DNA of 64,000 nucleotides from Rhodocyclales bacterium (GCA_016235025.1 JACRMV010000005.1:1-64000); one strand, 5' to 3'. Shown: positions 37,964 to 47,631, counted from the first letter of the stretch. Notes: generated from the sequence alone by a model not told the origin. Numbers and translations: made by a program.

Positions 37964-39193
37964 TTACATGCGATCAATCATTGCCTGACCAAACTCTGAG
38001 CACTTTACTTCTTTCGCCCCCTCCATCAGGCGAGCGAAATCGTAGGTTACGACCTTGTCGCCAATAGCGGCTTCCATCGACTGAATGATTAGGTCTGCTG
38101 CCTCTGTCCAGCCCATGTAGCGCAGCATCATCTCAGCTGAAAGGATCAGCGAGCCCGGATTTACATAGTCCTTGCCTGCGTACTTCGGCGCCGTGCCATG
38201 AGTTGCCTCGAAGACGGCATAGTTGTCCGAAATATTGGCTCCCGGCGCGATACCGATGCCGCCCACCTGGGCGGCGAGAGCGTCCGAGATGTAGTCACCG
38301 TTCAAGTTGCAGCAGGCGATAACATCGTATTCGGCAGGCCGCAACAGGATCTGCTGAAGGAATGCATCGGCAATCGCATCTTTGATAATGATGCCATTGG
38401 ACAGTTTGAGCCAGGGGCCGCCATCAATTTCAACGCCGCCGAATTCCTTTTTCGCCAGCCCATAGGACCAGTCACGGAAGCCGCCTTCGGTGTACTTCAT
38501 GATGTTGCCCTTGTGTACGATGGTCACCGATTTGCGCTTGTTGTCGATGGCGTACTTGATGGCGGCGCGCATCAGGCGTTCTGAGCCCTCGCGCGAGATG
38601 GGCTTGATGCCAATGCCGGAAGTGTCCGGAAAGCGGATTTTGGTTACGCCCATTTCTTCCTGAAGAAACTTGATTACTTTCTTTGCTTGCGCCGATTCTG
38701 CCTGCCACTCGATGCCGGCGTAAATATCTTCCGTGTTCTCGCGGAAGATGACCATATCGGTCTTGGTCGGATCTTTCAGGGGCGAAGGGATGCCCTTGAA
38801 GTAGCGCACAGGGCGTACGCACTGGTAAAGGTCCATCTCCTGGCGCAAAGCGACATTCAGCGACCGGATGCCGCCGCCGACCGGTGTGGTCAGCGGTCCT
38901 TTGATTGATATTGCATATTCTTTGCAGGCGGTGATGGTTTCCTCGGGCAACCAGACATCCGGACCATAAATGCGAGTAGCTTTTTCACCGGCATACACTT
39001 CCATCCACGAAATTTCACGTTTCCCGCCGTACGCTTTCTGCACGGCGGCATCTACCACTTTTTGCATGACTGGGGTGATATCAACGCCAATCCCATCTCC
39101 TTCAATAAAGGGGATGATCGGGGTATCGGGCATTGGTTGGCCGGAAATTATTTTCTGGCCTTTTGTGGGAACTTTGATGTGGGAAGTGCTCAT
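37964..39193 (-). CDS. icd: NADP-dependent isocitrate dehydrogenase
   Basis: Icd oxidises isocitrate to 2-oxoglutarate and is the target of AceK. The 409-residue protein has the phosphorylatable serine region in [12 protein letters not shown]. It also has the [23 protein letters not shown] block, the NADP-type C-terminal region ([19 protein letters not shown]) and active-site residues in [15 protein letters not shown]. It starts 152 bases from aceK and is divergent from it. Confidence 0.97.
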   Translation of the reverse strand: MSTSHIKVPTKGQKIISGQPMPDTPIIPFIEGDGIGVDITPVMQKVVDAAVQKAYGGKREISWMEVYAGEKATRIYGPDVWLPEETITACKEYAISIKGPLTTPVGGGIRSLNVALRQEMDLYQCVRPVRYFKGIPSPLKDPTKTDMVIFRENTEDIYAGIEWQAESAQAKKVIKFLQEEMGVTKIRFPDTSGIGIKPISREGSERLMRAAIKYAIDNKRKSVTIVHKGNIMKYTEGGFRDWSYGLAKKEFGGVEIDGGPWLKLSNGIIIKDAIADAFLQQILLRPAEYDVIACCNLNGDYISDALAAQVGGIGIAPGANISDNYAVFEATHGTAPKYAGKDYVNPGSLILSAEMMLRYMGWTEAADLIIQSMEAAIGDKVVTYDFARLMEGAKEVKCSEFGQAMIDRM

Positions 39194-39345
39194 GCCTGCT
39201 CCGTTATTTAGTGTTAGGGATCATCTGCAACGAGAAATACGGCGAGCCGATTATCCTCCAAAATCAAGCCGGGCTGCAAAAGCCATGCATTGGCAGTGAT
39301 ATGGATACTGCTAGAATTTAACATCAACTTTTGTTAACTTCCTTA

Positions 39346-41115
39346 ATGCCTCTGCTTCCTCTATCCATCCATGATGTGACCGCCCAGCGGATTGCCGCTA
39401 TTCTCGTCGACGGATTTAACAAGCACTATCGCTTGTTTCGCGACTGTTCTGCCCATGCCAAGCAGCGTTTCGAAGAGGCGCGCTGGGGTGATGTGCAGCA
39501 GGCAGTCAAAGACCGTATCCAGTTTTATGATGACCGTGTTCTGGAAACCACCGAGCAGTTGCGTAATGAACTCGATGCGGCTGATACGTCTGATGAAGTT
39601 TGGCAACAGGCCAAACTGAATTACATCGGCTTGCTGACCAATCACAAGCAACCTGAGCTGGCAGAGACATTCTTCAATTCGGTGTCCTGCAAGATACTGC
39701 ATCGTACTTATTTTCGTAATGACTTCATTTTTGTTCGGCCTGCGGTTTCCACCGAATATATCGAATCGGTGCCTCCTGCCTATCGTTGTTATTACCCGGA
39801 CAAGGGTGGGCTTTCTCCATCGATTCGCCAGGCATTTGTAGACTTTGGCTGGAAGCGGGAATTTGAAGATATTGATCGCGATGTTAATTTCATCGTTCGC
39901 TCCGTTGAAAAGCATCTTGGAGAGTGGCCGCAACGTGAAGCCAACTTCCAGATTCAGGTACTCGACTCAGCTTTTTACCGCAACAAGGCGGCGTATGTGA
40001 TTGGCAAGGCAGTGAATGGCGCCATTGAATATCCTTTTGCCGTTCCCGTGCTCCATTCTCCGGAGGGCAAGCTTTTTCTCGACACGGTTATTCTGGACGC
40101 TTGGCGGGTCAGCGTGCTGTTTTCTCTTTCGCGTGCTTACTTCATGGTCGACATGGAGGTGCCTTCCGCTTATGTGCAGTTCCTCCGTTCGATTATCCCC
40201 AACAAGCCCCGGTCAGAACTGTATACCATGCTCGGCCTGGGCAAGCAGGGGAAGACGATGTTCTTCCGCGATCTCATCTATCACTTACATCACTCTGCAG
40301 ATCAGTTCGTCATAGCGCCTGGAATACCGGGGCTGGTGATGATGGTTTTTACGCTACCTTCGTATCCTTACGTATTCAAGGTGATCAAGGATGTTTTTGG
40401 CAAGTCCAAGGAAGTGGATCATGAGACTGTACGGCACAAGTACCAATTGGTTAAGCAGGTGGATCGGGTGGGCCGCATGGCCGATACTCTGGAGTTTTCC
40501 TATGTGGCGTTGCCGCGCAAACGGTTCTCACAAGATCTGATCGACGAGCTTTACAGGCTGGTCCCCTCGCTGATTGAAGAGGATGGCGACGACCTGATCA
40601 TCAAGCACCTCTATATTGAGCGACGCATGGAACCGCTCAACATGTTTCTTGAGAAAATGGAACAGGCTGGACGGGCCGATCAGATTGACCATGCCGTACG
40701 TGAGTATGGCAATGCCATACGCGAACTGGCTATTGCCAATATTTTCCCCGGCGATATGCTGTGGAAGAATTTTGGTATCACGCGTTATGGGCGGGTAGTG
40801 TTTTACGACTATGACGAAATCGAGTACATGACAGACTGCAATTTCAGACGAATTCCTCCCGCGCCTAATTTTGAGGCGGAAATGTCAGGTGAAACCTGGT
40901 ATTCGGTAGCGCGCGCAGATGTTTTCCCTGAAGAGTTCGCGACTTTTTTGCTGGTCTCGGACAAAATCCGCGATGCCTTCCTGCGTTACCACGCCGATTT
41001 GCTGGATGTCAAATTTTGGCAGGATACCCAGAACGAAATACGACAAGGTGTAGTCAAGGACTTCTTCCCCTATCCAGAGTCGTTGCGATTTTGTAATGTC
41101 TTTCACACGAGTTGA
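39346..41115 (+). CDS. aceK: isocitrate dehydrogenase kinase/phosphatase
   Basis: AceK phosphorylates Icd to divert isocitrate into the glyoxylate shunt and dephosphorylates it to reverse this. The 589-residue length is typical. The ATP-binding GIPGLVMMVFTLPSYPYVFKVIKD region and the catalytic YDYDEIEYMTDCNFR segment are present. ATG 39346 is used, and a TTG at 39331 would add five residues. It is divergent from its target gene icd and separate from aceBA, unlike the E. coli aceBAK operon. Confidence 0.96.
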   Translation: MPLLPLSIHDVTAQRIAAILVDGFNKHYRLFRDCSAHAKQRFEEARWGDVQQAVKDRIQFYDDRVLETTEQLRNELDAADTSDEVWQQAKLNYIGLLTNHKQPELAETFFNSVSCKILHRTYFRNDFIFVRPAVSTEYIESVPPAYRCYYPDKGGLSPSIRQAFVDFGWKREFEDIDRDVNFIVRSVEKHLGEWPQREANFQIQVLDSAFYRNKAAYVIGKAVNGAIEYPFAVPVLHSPEGKLFLDTVILDAWRVSVLFSLSRAYFMVDMEVPSAYVQFLRSIIPNKPRSELYTMLGLGKQGKTMFFRDLIYHLHHSADQFVIAPGIPGLVMMVFTLPSYPYVFKVIKDVFGKSKEVDHETVRHKYQLVKQVDRVGRMADTLEFSYVALPRKRFSQDLIDELYRLVPSLIEEDGDDLIIKHLYIERRMEPLNMFLEKMEQAGRADQIDHAVREYGNAIRELAIANIFPGDMLWKNFGITRYGRVVFYDYDEIEYMTDCNFRRIPPAPNFEAEMSGETWYSVARADVFPEEFATFLLVSDKIRDAFLRYHADLLDVKFWQDTQNEIRQGVVKDFFPYPESLRFCNVFHTS

Positions 41116-41120
41116 CCGGA

Positions 41121-41759
41121 GTGAGTCGCCTTGTTTTGTTCAACAAACCTTATGGAGTACTGACCCAGTTCACTGATGCGCAGGGGCGGCCCACGCTTGC
41201 CGACTTCATTTCTCTGCCTGGGGTCTATGCCGCAGGCCGTTTGGATATGGATTCTGAGGGTTTGGTGGTGATGACCGATGATGGTGCGCTGCAAGCAAGA
41301 ATCGCCGATCCTCGTCACAAATTGCCGAAGACGTATTGGGCACAGGTCGAAGGTATCCCGACTGACGAAGCAGTGCAGAGGCTTATGGCCGGAGTCGATC
41401 TGGGTGGCTTTGTGACCCAGCCTTGTCGCGTTCATCGCATGGATGCCCCGCCTGATGTGTGGGAGCGAACCCCCGCTGTGCGTTATCGCGCGGCGATTCC
41501 CACGTCTTGGGTAGAAATCGTGGTGCATGAGGGAAAAAACCGCCAGGTCAGGAGGATGACTGCCAAGGTTGGCTTCCCAACCTTGCGCTTGATCCGGTGG
41601 GCAGTGGGTGAATGGACGCTGGATGGATTGTTTCCCGGGCAGTGGCGAGAAATTGCTGTTTCACGCCAATCACGTCAACTTGGCGCAAAGCGGCGCGTTA
41701 ATTTCGCTGACCCTCCAGGAAACTGGCTGTTGTCAGATACTTCACCTAAACACAAATGA
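41121..41759 (+). CDS. rluE: 23S rRNA pseudouridine synthase, RluE/RsuA family
   Basis: It isomerises a uridine in 23S rRNA (U2457 in E. coli). The RsuA-family catalytic segment AAGRLDMDSEGLVVMTDDG contains the active-site Asp, NKPYGVL begins the core, and EGKNRQVRRMTAKVGFPTLRLIR closes it. There is no S4 domain, which fits RluE. The start is uncertain: GTG 41121 gives MSRLVLFNKPYG, and TTG 41112 overlaps the aceK stop. Both lack a good ribosome binding site. Confidence 0.92.
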   Translation: MSRLVLFNKPYGVLTQFTDAQGRPTLADFISLPGVYAAGRLDMDSEGLVVMTDDGALQARIADPRHKLPKTYWAQVEGIPTDEAVQRLMAGVDLGGFVTQPCRVHRMDAPPDVWERTPAVRYRAAIPTSWVEIVVHEGKNRQVRRMTAKVGFPTLRLIRWAVGEWTLDGLFPGQWREIAVSRQSRQLGAKRRVNFADPPGNWLLSDTSPKHK

Positions 41760-41770
41760 AAGGAATTACC

Positions 41771-42133
41771 ATGAACAAGCTGCTTGCTACCCTGGTTGCT
41801 GGCCTGATCGCCACCTCCGCTTTTGCTGCTGACAAGGCTCCCGCTGCTGCTCCGGCTGCTGCTCCCGCTGCCGCTGCTGCTCCGGCTGCTGAAAAGAAGT
41901 GCGATGCAGCGAAGAAGACTGCTCCGGTTGCTGAGAAGAAGTGCGGTGCCGAGAAGAAGTGTGAAGCTGGTAAGTGCGATGCAGCGAAGAAAGCTGCTCC
42001 GGCTGCTGAGAAGAAGTGCGGCGCCGAGAAGAAGTGTGAAGCTGGTAAGTGCGAAGTTGCCAAGAAGGCCAATCACCAGCACAAGAAGGCAAAAAAGGCT
42101 GCTGCTCCCGCTGCCCCCGCTGAGGCCAAGTAA
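41771..42133 (+). CDS. secreted Ala/Lys/Cys-rich repeat protein of unknown function
   Basis: The 120-residue protein begins with a clear Sec signal peptide (MNKLLATLVAGLIATSAFA, cut before ADK). The mature part consists almost only of Ala, Lys, Pro, Glu and Cys, with seven cysteines in KKC, EKKC and GKC contexts. A 25-residue unit occurs twice in tandem and begins a third time. The tail is Lys/Ala/Pro-rich with HQH. AAAGGAATTACC precedes ATG 41771. I do not recognise a family with known function. Metal binding or a structural envelope role is only a guess from composition. Confidence 0.8.
   Translation: MNKLLATLVAGLIATSAFAADKAPAAAPAAAPAAAAAPAAEKKCDAAKKTAPVAEKKCGAEKKCEAGKCDAAKKAAPAAEKKCGAEKKCEAGKCEVAKKANHQHKKAKKAAAPAAPAEAK
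41897..42046 (+). repeat. two tandem 75-bp direct repeats inside the Cys-rich gene
   Basis: Units at 41897-41971 and 41972-42046 are nearly identical, with only a few differences, and the first bases of a third unit follow at 42047. The unit is 25 codons, so the frame is kept and copy number can change without breaking the gene. Confidence 0.9.
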
Positions 42134-42152
42134 GCACGCACCACGGTTGAGC

Positions 42153-42184
42153 AAAACGGCGGGTTCTCCCCCGCCGTTTTTATT
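42153..42184 (+). terminator. terminator after the Cys-rich gene
   Basis: A perfect 11-bp stem (42153-42163 with 42170-42180) ends in a T run. It lies 20 bases after the stop at 42133. Confidence 0.9.
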
Positions 42185-42226
42185 TCAAGAAGCTGCAACT
42201 GGCTTTGAGCTCGAACAAGAGCGAAA

Positions 42227-42685
42227 ATGAACCTTCACAATTTTTCTCTGGCCTGCCTGCTTTCTGCAGGGTGCGCCGCTTCCGTACTGTCCCATGCGCA
42301 GTCAACCCCGATGCCCACGCTGGAGCTTTCTGCCGGCATGTATCGTATCGAGGTCGAGGTGGCTGCCAACCTGAGGGACCGTATGTCAGGATTGATGCAG
42401 CGCAAGACCATGGCCATGCAAAAAGGCATGCTCTTTGTTTTCCCGAATGCGGCTCGGCACTGCATGTGGATGCGCAATACCCATTTGCCACTATCGGTTG
42501 CATTCCTGGACGAACGAGGCCGCATTATCAATGTTGAAGACATGCAGCCTGAGACCGATGACAGTCATTGCGCTGCATCGCCGGCGCGCTATGCGCTGGA
42601 AATGAACCTTGGCTGGTTCAGGGAGCGGGGTCTTGCTCCGGGGTTTGCACTTACAGGTATTGACAAGGCGCCGCCTGGACGCTGA
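42227..42685 (+). CDS. DUF192 family exported protein
   Basis: The 152-residue protein has an N-terminal signal peptide (about residues 1-24). The DUF192 core includes ERV-like NLRDRMSGLMQRKTM, MLFVFPNAARHCMWMRNTHLPLSVAFLD and a closing LEMNLGWFRERGL. The family is widespread, with no firm function. It lies 93 bases after the Cys-rich gene beyond a terminator, so it is probably a separate unit. A large palindromic terminator follows. Confidence 0.88.
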   Translation: MNLHNFSLACLLSAGCAASVLSHAQSTPMPTLELSAGMYRIEVEVAANLRDRMSGLMQRKTMAMQKGMLFVFPNAARHCMWMRNTHLPLSVAFLDERGRIINVEDMQPETDDSHCAASPARYALEMNLGWFRERGLAPGFALTGIDKAPPGR

Positions 42686-42746
42686 GGAGCAGTCAGGCTT
42701 GCATCTCTGTGCTGGTACGGGGGTGGTACTGTCTGCGCATAAATGG

Positions 42747-42793
42747 CAATAGCGTAAAAAAAGCTGCCATAGGCAGCTTTTTTTACGCTATTG
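42747..42793. terminator. long bidirectional terminator between DUF192 gene and rpsT
   Basis: A perfect 22-bp inverted repeat (42747-42768 with 42772-42793) has a 3-base loop and includes seven A and seven T residues placed symmetrically. It serves the + strand DUF192 gene and, on the - strand, rpsT, which ends at 42814. Confidence 0.93.
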
Positions 42794-42813
42794 CATAGTG
42801 CGAATGAATGACT

Positions 42814-43074
42814 TCAGAGTGCCTTGATCGCGGCCGACAGGCGGCTCTTTTGACGTGCGGCAAGGTTCTTGTGCACGATCTTTTTGTCTGCAATGGAGTC
42901 AATCGTGCTTTGCGACTCGATGAATACCTTTTGCGCAGCGGCTTTGTCGCCTGCGACAATCGCCTTGCGCACCTTCTTGATTGCAGTGCGAAATTCCGAG
43001 TGCAGGCCCATGTTGTGAACGCGCTGTGCAGATGATTGGCGGGCGCGCTTGCGTGCTTGTGCTGTATTAGCCAT
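42814..43074 (-). CDS. rpsT: 30S ribosomal protein S20
   Basis: The product is 86 residues and starts [13 protein letters not shown]. It is highly basic and helical, with [15 protein letters not shown] and a C-terminal [18 protein letters not shown], diagnostic for S20. It is autoregulated in E. coli. The start at 43074 is fixed by the family N-terminus, and an in-frame upstream ATG is ignored. Confidence 0.97.
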   Translation of the reverse strand: MANTAQARKRARQSSAQRVHNMGLHSEFRTAIKKVRKAIVAGDKAAAQKVFIESQSTIDSIADKKIVHKNLAARQKSRLSAAIKAL

Positions 43075-43210
43075 GTCGATATCCGATGGTGCGTGACTTT
43101 GAGAGCAGAGGATTATAGAAAGTTTGGTTGCGTGACGCAAGTCATACTTGAATCGGCTTTTTGCAGAACGGTATCGCCCGGTGCTGTTTCATGCCGCACT
43201 GTGCTTCCTT

Positions 43211-43247
43211 GAAGCGGCAAGACTGGCTAACCAGGTCTTGCCGCTTC
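43211..43247. terminator. hairpin downstream of sodB
   Basis: An inverted repeat of about 16 bp with one bulge (43211-43226 with 43231-43247) follows the sodB stop on the - strand by 15 bases. There is no T run, so it may act as a transcript-stabilising stem rather than a terminator. Confidence 0.45.
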
Positions 43248-43261
43248 GGATTGCGTGTCGC

Positions 43262-43846
43262 TCAAGCAAAATTCTTTGCGGCGAAATCCCAGTTCGCCAG
43301 CGACGCAAGAAAGGTCTCCACAAATTTTGGGCGCGCATTGCGATAGTCGATGTAGTAGGCATGTTCCCATACATCGATGGTCAGAAGCGCTTTATTCTCG
43401 GACGTGAGCGGGGTGCCGGCGGCGGTGGTGTTGACGATGTCCAGTGTGCCGTCAGGTTTTTTTACCAGCCACGTCCAGCCTGAGCCGAAGTTGCCGACGG
43501 CGGATGCCTGGAAGGCTTTCTTGAACTCATCGAAGCTGCCCCATTTGGCGCTGATTGCAGCTGCCAGGGCGCCGGTCGGCGTACCGCCACCGCCGACTTT
43601 CATGCTGTTCCAGAAGAAGGTGTGGTTCCAGACCTGGGCCGCATTGTTGAAAACGCCGCCAGCAGGCGCTTTCTTGATGATGGCTTCGAGATCCAGGTTT
43701 TCGTAGTCGGTGCCCTTGACCAGATTGTTGAGATTGGTGACGTAGGCCTGGTGGTGCTTGCCATAGTGGTATTCGAAGGTTTCCTGCGAGATGTGCGGGG
43801 CAAGCGCATCCATCGCATAGGGCAAGGGGGGAAGGGTATGTTCCAT
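43262..43846 (-). CDS. sodB: superoxide dismutase (Fe/Mn family, Fe type)
   Basis: SodB disproportionates superoxide in the cytoplasm. The metal ligands are His in [13 protein letters not shown], His in QVWNHTFFW and the Asp/His pair in [21 protein letters not shown] and the Fe-type [10 protein letters not shown] pattern favour iron. ATG 43846 is preceded by AGGAGATTGATC, giving 194 residues. Residues 83-90 (KVGGGGTP) are encoded by a copy of the dispersed motif. Confidence 0.96.
   Translation of the reverse strand: MEHTLPPLPYAMDALAPHISQETFEYHYGKHHQAYVTNLNNLVKGTDYENLDLEAIIKKAPAGGVFNNAAQVWNHTFFWNSMKVGGGGTPTGALAAAISAKWGSFDEFKKAFQASAVGNFGSGWTWLVKKPDGTLDIVNTTAAGTPLTSENKALLTIDVWEHAYYIDYRNARPKFVETFLASLANWDFAAKNFA
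43577..43600 (-). repeat. dispersed 24-bp motif, copy 8
   Basis: On the - strand reads AAAGTCGGCGGTGGC, GGT, ACGCCG. It lies inside sodB and encodes KVGGGGTP. Confidence 0.75.
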
Positions 43847-43904
43847 GATCAATCTCCTGTGGAGGGTGGTTGGGTGTTCCGGGTGATACGGAATCCCGAC
43901 AATT

Positions 43905-45290
43905 CTAGTCAGGATTGAGGTGGCTGACAATATCTGCAGCGGGAGGGGCGGTCTGTGGTGTGTCCTGGAGTTCGATGGCAAGAATTTCTGCGCTGGCCGT
44001 TCCCACCGCAAATTGCACAGTGATCGTTGCCCCCCGGGTTAAGTTTCCAGCATCGTGGATCACTTCGCCCCCGGCGTTGCGAACGATGGCGAAACCACGC
44101 GCCAGAATGTTGTTTGGATCGAGATGGGCCAGCGCCCCTGCCAGATTTTCGAGGGTATTGTGATACTGCTGCAGTCTGCGATTCATCGCTGCACCGAGTC
44201 GCTGCGCCAGTAGCGCGACGCGTCCTTGATGCGTTGCCGTGTTCGGTATGACGCGGCCCAGACGCCAGGCGAATGAATTGATCCAATCCTGCTGACGGCG
44301 CAGGTTTCTTGCCATGCTGCCGTCAAGGCGCAAACCAAGCAAGGTCAGGCGATCCCATGCCTGTCGCAGACGGACCGCTGGATGAATCAGGCGCAGGGCA
44401 AGCTGATCAATGCGCTGTTGTTCGCGCTCGATGCGGTAGTGCATGGCGGCGTGTAGTGCGCTACCCAGCGCGGCGAGTTCCTGTCCCGATTCGTACCAGC
44501 CCTGCGTCGCCAGTTCAGCGGCCGCAGTGGGTGTGGCCGCTCGGACATCGGCGACCAGATCGGCGATGGTGACATCGGTTTCATGTCCAACGCCGCTGAT
44601 GACGGGCAGGGCGCTGTTTGCAATGGCACGGGCCACGGCTTCCTCGTTGAATGCCCAGAGGTCTTCGATACTGCCGCCGCCGCGAACGACCAGCAGCAAA
44701 TCGCATTCATCACGCTGATTGGCGCGGGCGATGGCCGCCGCGATTTCTCCGGCAGCGGCGTCACCCTGCACCGACGCCGGATAGAGTATGACACCGAGAT
44801 GCGCGGCACGGCGTTGCAGCGTGGCCAGGACGTCATGCAGTGCCGCTGCGCGCGGTGAGCTGATGATGCCGATACAGCGCGGGAAGCGTGGCAGCGGGCG
44901 TTTTTTTTCGGCAGCAAACAGGCCCTCGAGTTCAAGCTTTCCTTTCAGGCGGGCAAACGCCTCGAACAGTCGTCCAAGCCCGGCGCGACGCAGGGTGTCG
45001 ATCGTCAATTGAAAGTCGCCGCGCGGTTCGTAGAGCGAGACCAATGCGCGCGCCTCGACCTGCTGTCCATTTTCCAGTCGCCAGGGGATGGATTGCGCAC
45101 GCATGCGAAACATCACGCAACGTGCCTGGGCGGCTTCATCCTTGAGCGTGAAGTAGACATGTCCGGAGACGGCGCGTGTCAGGTTGGAAATTTCTCCGCC
45201 TACCCACAGCAACGGAAAGGTGCGTTCCAGCGCCTGTCGCGCAAGCCGGGTCAGTTCGCTGACGGCGATGACGGTGGTGGATTCGGTCAT
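43905..45290 (-). CDS. xseA: exodeoxyribonuclease VII large subunit
   Basis: XseA with XseB makes exonuclease VII, which degrades single-stranded DNA. The N-terminal OB domain ([19 protein letters not shown]) is followed by the catalytic domain ([49 protein letters not shown]) and a long helical arm. The ATG at 45290 gives a normal 461 residues. Longer in-frame starts upstream are rejected because they cross the intergenic repeat region. Confidence 0.95.
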   Translation of the reverse strand: MTESTTVIAVSELTRLARQALERTFPLLWVGGEISNLTRAVSGHVYFTLKDEAAQARCVMFRMRAQSIPWRLENGQQVEARALVSLYEPRGDFQLTIDTLRRAGLGRLFEAFARLKGKLELEGLFAAEKKRPLPRFPRCIGIISSPRAAALHDVLATLQRRAAHLGVILYPASVQGDAAAGEIAAAIARANQRDECDLLLVVRGGGSIEDLWAFNEEAVARAIANSALPVISGVGHETDVTIADLVADVRAATPTAAAELATQGWYESGQELAALGSALHAAMHYRIEREQQRIDQLALRLIHPAVRLRQAWDRLTLLGLRLDGSMARNLRRQQDWINSFAWRLGRVIPNTATHQGRVALLAQRLGAAMNRRLQQYHNTLENLAGALAHLDPNNILARGFAIVRNAGGEVIHDAGNLTRGATITVQFAVGTASAEILAIELQDTPQTAPPAADIVSHLNPD

Positions 45291-45428
45291 GGAACGATTG
45301 CGGAACAGGAAGCGGGAAATTCTACCTGTGGATGGCAAAGTACAAGCGTTGTTCCGATTTTGTGCGATCGAAGAAAAACCTTTACCGGTAGAGCCCTTGG
45401 GATTTTCGCCGGGCGATGATTCATTCAC

Positions 45429-45452
45429 TTATCCACAGATTTTGTGCATAAG
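45429..45452. promoter_or_regulatory. inverted pair of DnaA-box-like 9-mers
   Basis: A perfect DnaA box TTATCCACA (45429-45437) is followed six bases later by the complement of TTATGCACA (45444-45452), a one-mismatch box in opposite orientation. It lies in the xseA/exbB divergent region. One match could be chance; the inverted pairing makes it worth noting. No other origin features were seen nearby. Confidence 0.4.
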
Positions 45453-45466
45453 ATTGTTGCGATGCA

Positions 45467-45490
45467 AAAGTCGGCGCCGGTGGTACGGCG
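45467..45490 (+). repeat. dispersed 24-bp motif, copy 9
   Basis: Reads AAAGTCGGCGCCGGT, GGT, ACGGCG. It is intergenic between xseA and exbB, 15 bases after the DnaA-box pair. Confidence 0.8.
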
Positions 45491-45598
45491 GCCGCAGTTC
45501 GCGCAGACTGCAAAAGTCCACACGGTGCTGCAAACGTATTGCCGAATCAGGCGGCTCAAGCTAAAGTTGGGACTTCGCAGTTTTTGGGAGTTGTCTTC

Positions 45599-46204
45599 GT
45601 GTTTGCCATCATTCAAGCGGCCGGCTGGCCGATCTGGCCATTGCTCCTGGCTTCCGTCATCGCGGTGGCTCTCATCATCGAGCGTGCCACGGTATTGCGA
45701 CGCGAAAAAATTGCTCCCGCAAGCTTGCTGAAAAGCGCCTTGGCCGAAGTGAAGCAAGGCGGCGTTTCCGCTGCCCTGCTGACGCACCTTGAAGGCCACT
45801 CGCCGCTGGGTCGCATTCTGGCGGCGGGTCTGCGCAACGCCAAAAATACACGCGAGGTCATGAAGGAGTCCATCGAAGAAGCCGGGCGTGCCGTCGCTCA
45901 TGATCTGGAACGCTACCTCACGACACTCGGTACGATTGCCTCGATTGCGCCGCTGATGGGATTGTTCGGCACGGTGGTCGGCATGATCGAGATTTTCGGC
46001 GCATCCACCGCTGCCGGAAATAATCCGCAAGTTCTGGCGCACGGTATTTCAGTCGCGCTCTACAACACCGCGTTCGGCCTCATCGTCGCCATTCCCAGCA
46101 TGATTGCCTATCGTCATTTTCGCGCCCAGGTCACCAGTCTCCTTGCCGAGATGGAGGAAGAAGCCGTGAAACTGGTTGAAGTCATGCACGGCGAGCGCGC
46201 ATGA
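45599..46204 (+). CDS. exbB: MotA/TolQ/ExbB proton channel family protein
   Basis: ExbB forms the pentameric inner-membrane proton channel that powers TonB-type energy transfer to the outer membrane. It has three membrane helices, at about residues 10-27, 115-135 (ASIAPLMGLFGTVVGMIEIF) and 150-172. GTG 45599 is preceded by GGGAG (45586-45590) and gives the usual FAIIQAAGWPIWPLLLAS start. An ATG at 45539 would add 20 residues without family support. It is followed by exbD. Confidence 0.92.
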   Translation: MFAIIQAAGWPIWPLLLASVIAVALIIERATVLRREKIAPASLLKSALAEVKQGGVSAALLTHLEGHSPLGRILAAGLRNAKNTREVMKESIEEAGRAVAHDLERYLTTLGTIASIAPLMGLFGTVVGMIEIFGASTAAGNNPQVLAHGISVALYNTAFGLIVAIPSMIAYRHFRAQVTSLLAEMEEEAVKLVEVMHGERA

Positions 46205-46214
46205 GGGCGGTGCG

Positions 46215-46634
46215 ATGAATTTTCGCCGCGACCGTGAGCATGAGGAACCCGAGATCAATCTGATCCCGATGATCGACGTGCTGCTCGTGATCCTTATTTT
46301 TCTCATGATCACCACCACCTACTCGAAGTTCTCCGGCCTCGAGATCAACCTGCCCACCGCCGATACGCAACAGAACAAAGAGCAAGCCGACGAAATCAAT
46401 GTTGTGGTGGCGGCGTCCGGCGACATCATGGTGAATAAACAGACACTTGGCAGCCATGACGTCGAGGCGATCCGTGCTGCCTTGCAACGCGCCGCCGGCT
46501 CCGGGAAGGAACCCGTTGTCATCATCAACGCCGATGCCAAGGCCACGCACCAGAGCGTGATCGACGTCATGCAGGCGGCACAAGGCGCCGGGCTCGCCCA
46601 TATCTCCTTTGCCACCCAGCAAGCCCAGCACTGA
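46215..46634 (+). CDS. exbD: ExbD/TolR family biopolymer transport protein
   Basis: ExbD sits inside the ExbB pentamer and carries the proton-binding aspartate. The 139-residue protein has a single helix (about 21-40), with the key Asp in NLIPMIDVLLVILIFLM and a periplasmic domain after it. ATG 46215 is chosen because the upstream in-frame ATG (46176) lies within exbB. No tonB gene is adjacent; lpxK follows with overlap, as in many betaproteobacteria. Confidence 0.93.
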   Translation: MNFRRDREHEEPEINLIPMIDVLLVILIFLMITTTYSKFSGLEINLPTADTQQNKEQADEINVVVAASGDIMVNKQTLGSHDVEAIRAALQRAAGSGKEPVVIINADAKATHQSVIDVMQAAQGAGLAHISFATQQAQH

Positions 46635-47631
46635 CGGTTGCCTTGTTGCGCTGTGGCGACGGCGTGGCGCAGGCGCCTGGCTGCTGTTTCCATTGTCATT
46701 ATGTTTCCGGTTGCTGGTGCTGCTGCGCCGTGCGTTCTATCGCCGTGGCTGGCTGGCAACGCAGCGCTTGCCGGTACCGGTGGTGGTGATCGGCAATTTG
46801 ACGGTTGGCGGCGCCGGCAAGACGCCGCTCCTCCTGTCTCTCGCCGAAACCTTGCGCGCGCGCGGCCTGCGGCCGGGGATCATCAGCCGTGGCTACCGTG
46901 GCCGCAGCGACAGTGTGATGGAGGTCAACGCGACGAGTGATCCCGCGCTGGCAGGCGATGAGCCGGTCGTTCTTGCCCGCCGCAGTTCATGTTCGGTATT
47001 TATCGGTCGCGATCGTGTGGCGGCGGCGCAGGCACTGCTTGCAGCGCATCCTGACTGCAATCTGATCTTGTCCGATGATGGATTACAGCACTACCGCCTG
47101 GCGCGTGATGTTGAAATCGCCGTCTTCGATTCCCGTGGCGTAATGAATGGCTGGATGTTGCCGGCGGGTCCCTTGCGCGAACCGATCGCGCGGCTGGGGG
47201 GCGTGGACGCGGTGGTGCTGAATGCCGCCGCATCACCAGCGCCGACTTTTCCCTGTCCTGTATTCCGTATGGCGCTCGATGGTGAAATGCTTTACCGGCT
47301 CGATCAGCCGGATATCGTGTGCCGCGCGGCCGAACTCGCTGGGCAGCGTCTGCATGCGTTTGCCGGCATCGGTGCTCCGCAACGGTTCTTCGATACACTG
47401 ACTGCGCTGGGGCTGGAGTTTGTTGCCCATTCCTTTCCCGACCATCACGCATATCGTCGCGCAGAACTGTTGTTTTCCGCTGATGCCTTGCTGACGACGG
47501 AAAAGGATGCCGTAAAATTGGCCGCGCTCGATCTGCCTTTGCCGGTCTGGGTGTTGCCTGTGACGGCAACCGTGAATCCCGACCTTGCCGCATTCATCCT
47601 GGAGAAACTCAATGGATCATCGTCTGCTTGA
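46609..47631 (+). CDS. lpxK: tetraacyldisaccharide 4'-kinase
   Basis: LpxK phosphorylates the 4' position of the lipid A disaccharide precursor at the inner membrane. The P-loop [12 protein letters not shown] lies near residue 63, ISRGYRGRS follows, and [13 protein letters not shown]-type catalytic residues are present. An N-terminal amphipathic/hydrophobic region anchors the enzyme. The TTG start at 46609 fits the family N-terminus but lacks other support and overlaps exbD by 26 bases. A reverse-oriented dispersed motif encodes ASPAPTF near residue 210. Confidence 0.93.
   Translation: MPPSKPSTDGCLVALWRRRGAGAWLLFPLSLCFRLLVLLRRAFYRRGWLATQRLPVPVVVIGNLTVGGAGKTPLLLSLAETLRARGLRPGIISRGYRGRSDSVMEVNATSDPALAGDEPVVLARRSSCSVFIGRDRVAAAQALLAAHPDCNLILSDDGLQHYRLARDVEIAVFDSRGVMNGWMLPAGPLREPIARLGGVDAVVLNAAASPAPTFPCPVFRMALDGEMLYRLDQPDIVCRAAELAGQRLHAFAGIGAPQRFFDTLTALGLEFVAHSFPDHHAYRRAELLFSADALLTTEKDAVKLAALDLPLPVWVLPVTATVNPDLAAFILEKLNGSSSA
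47226..47249 (-). repeat. dispersed 24-bp motif, copy 10
   Basis: On the - strand reads AAAGTCGGCGCTGGT, GAT, GCGGCG. It lies inside lpxK, where the + strand encodes ASPAPTF. Confidence 0.75.

Noticed and set aside
41897-42046. Tandem 75-bp repeats as a possible CRISPR
   Set aside because: The units are contiguous, in frame, encode protein and have no spacers.
46796-46816. GGCGGCGCCGGCAAGACGCCG in lpxK as another copy of the dispersed motif
   Set aside because: It encodes the conserved P-loop GGAGKTP of LpxK and lacks the AAAGTC start, so protein constraint explains it.
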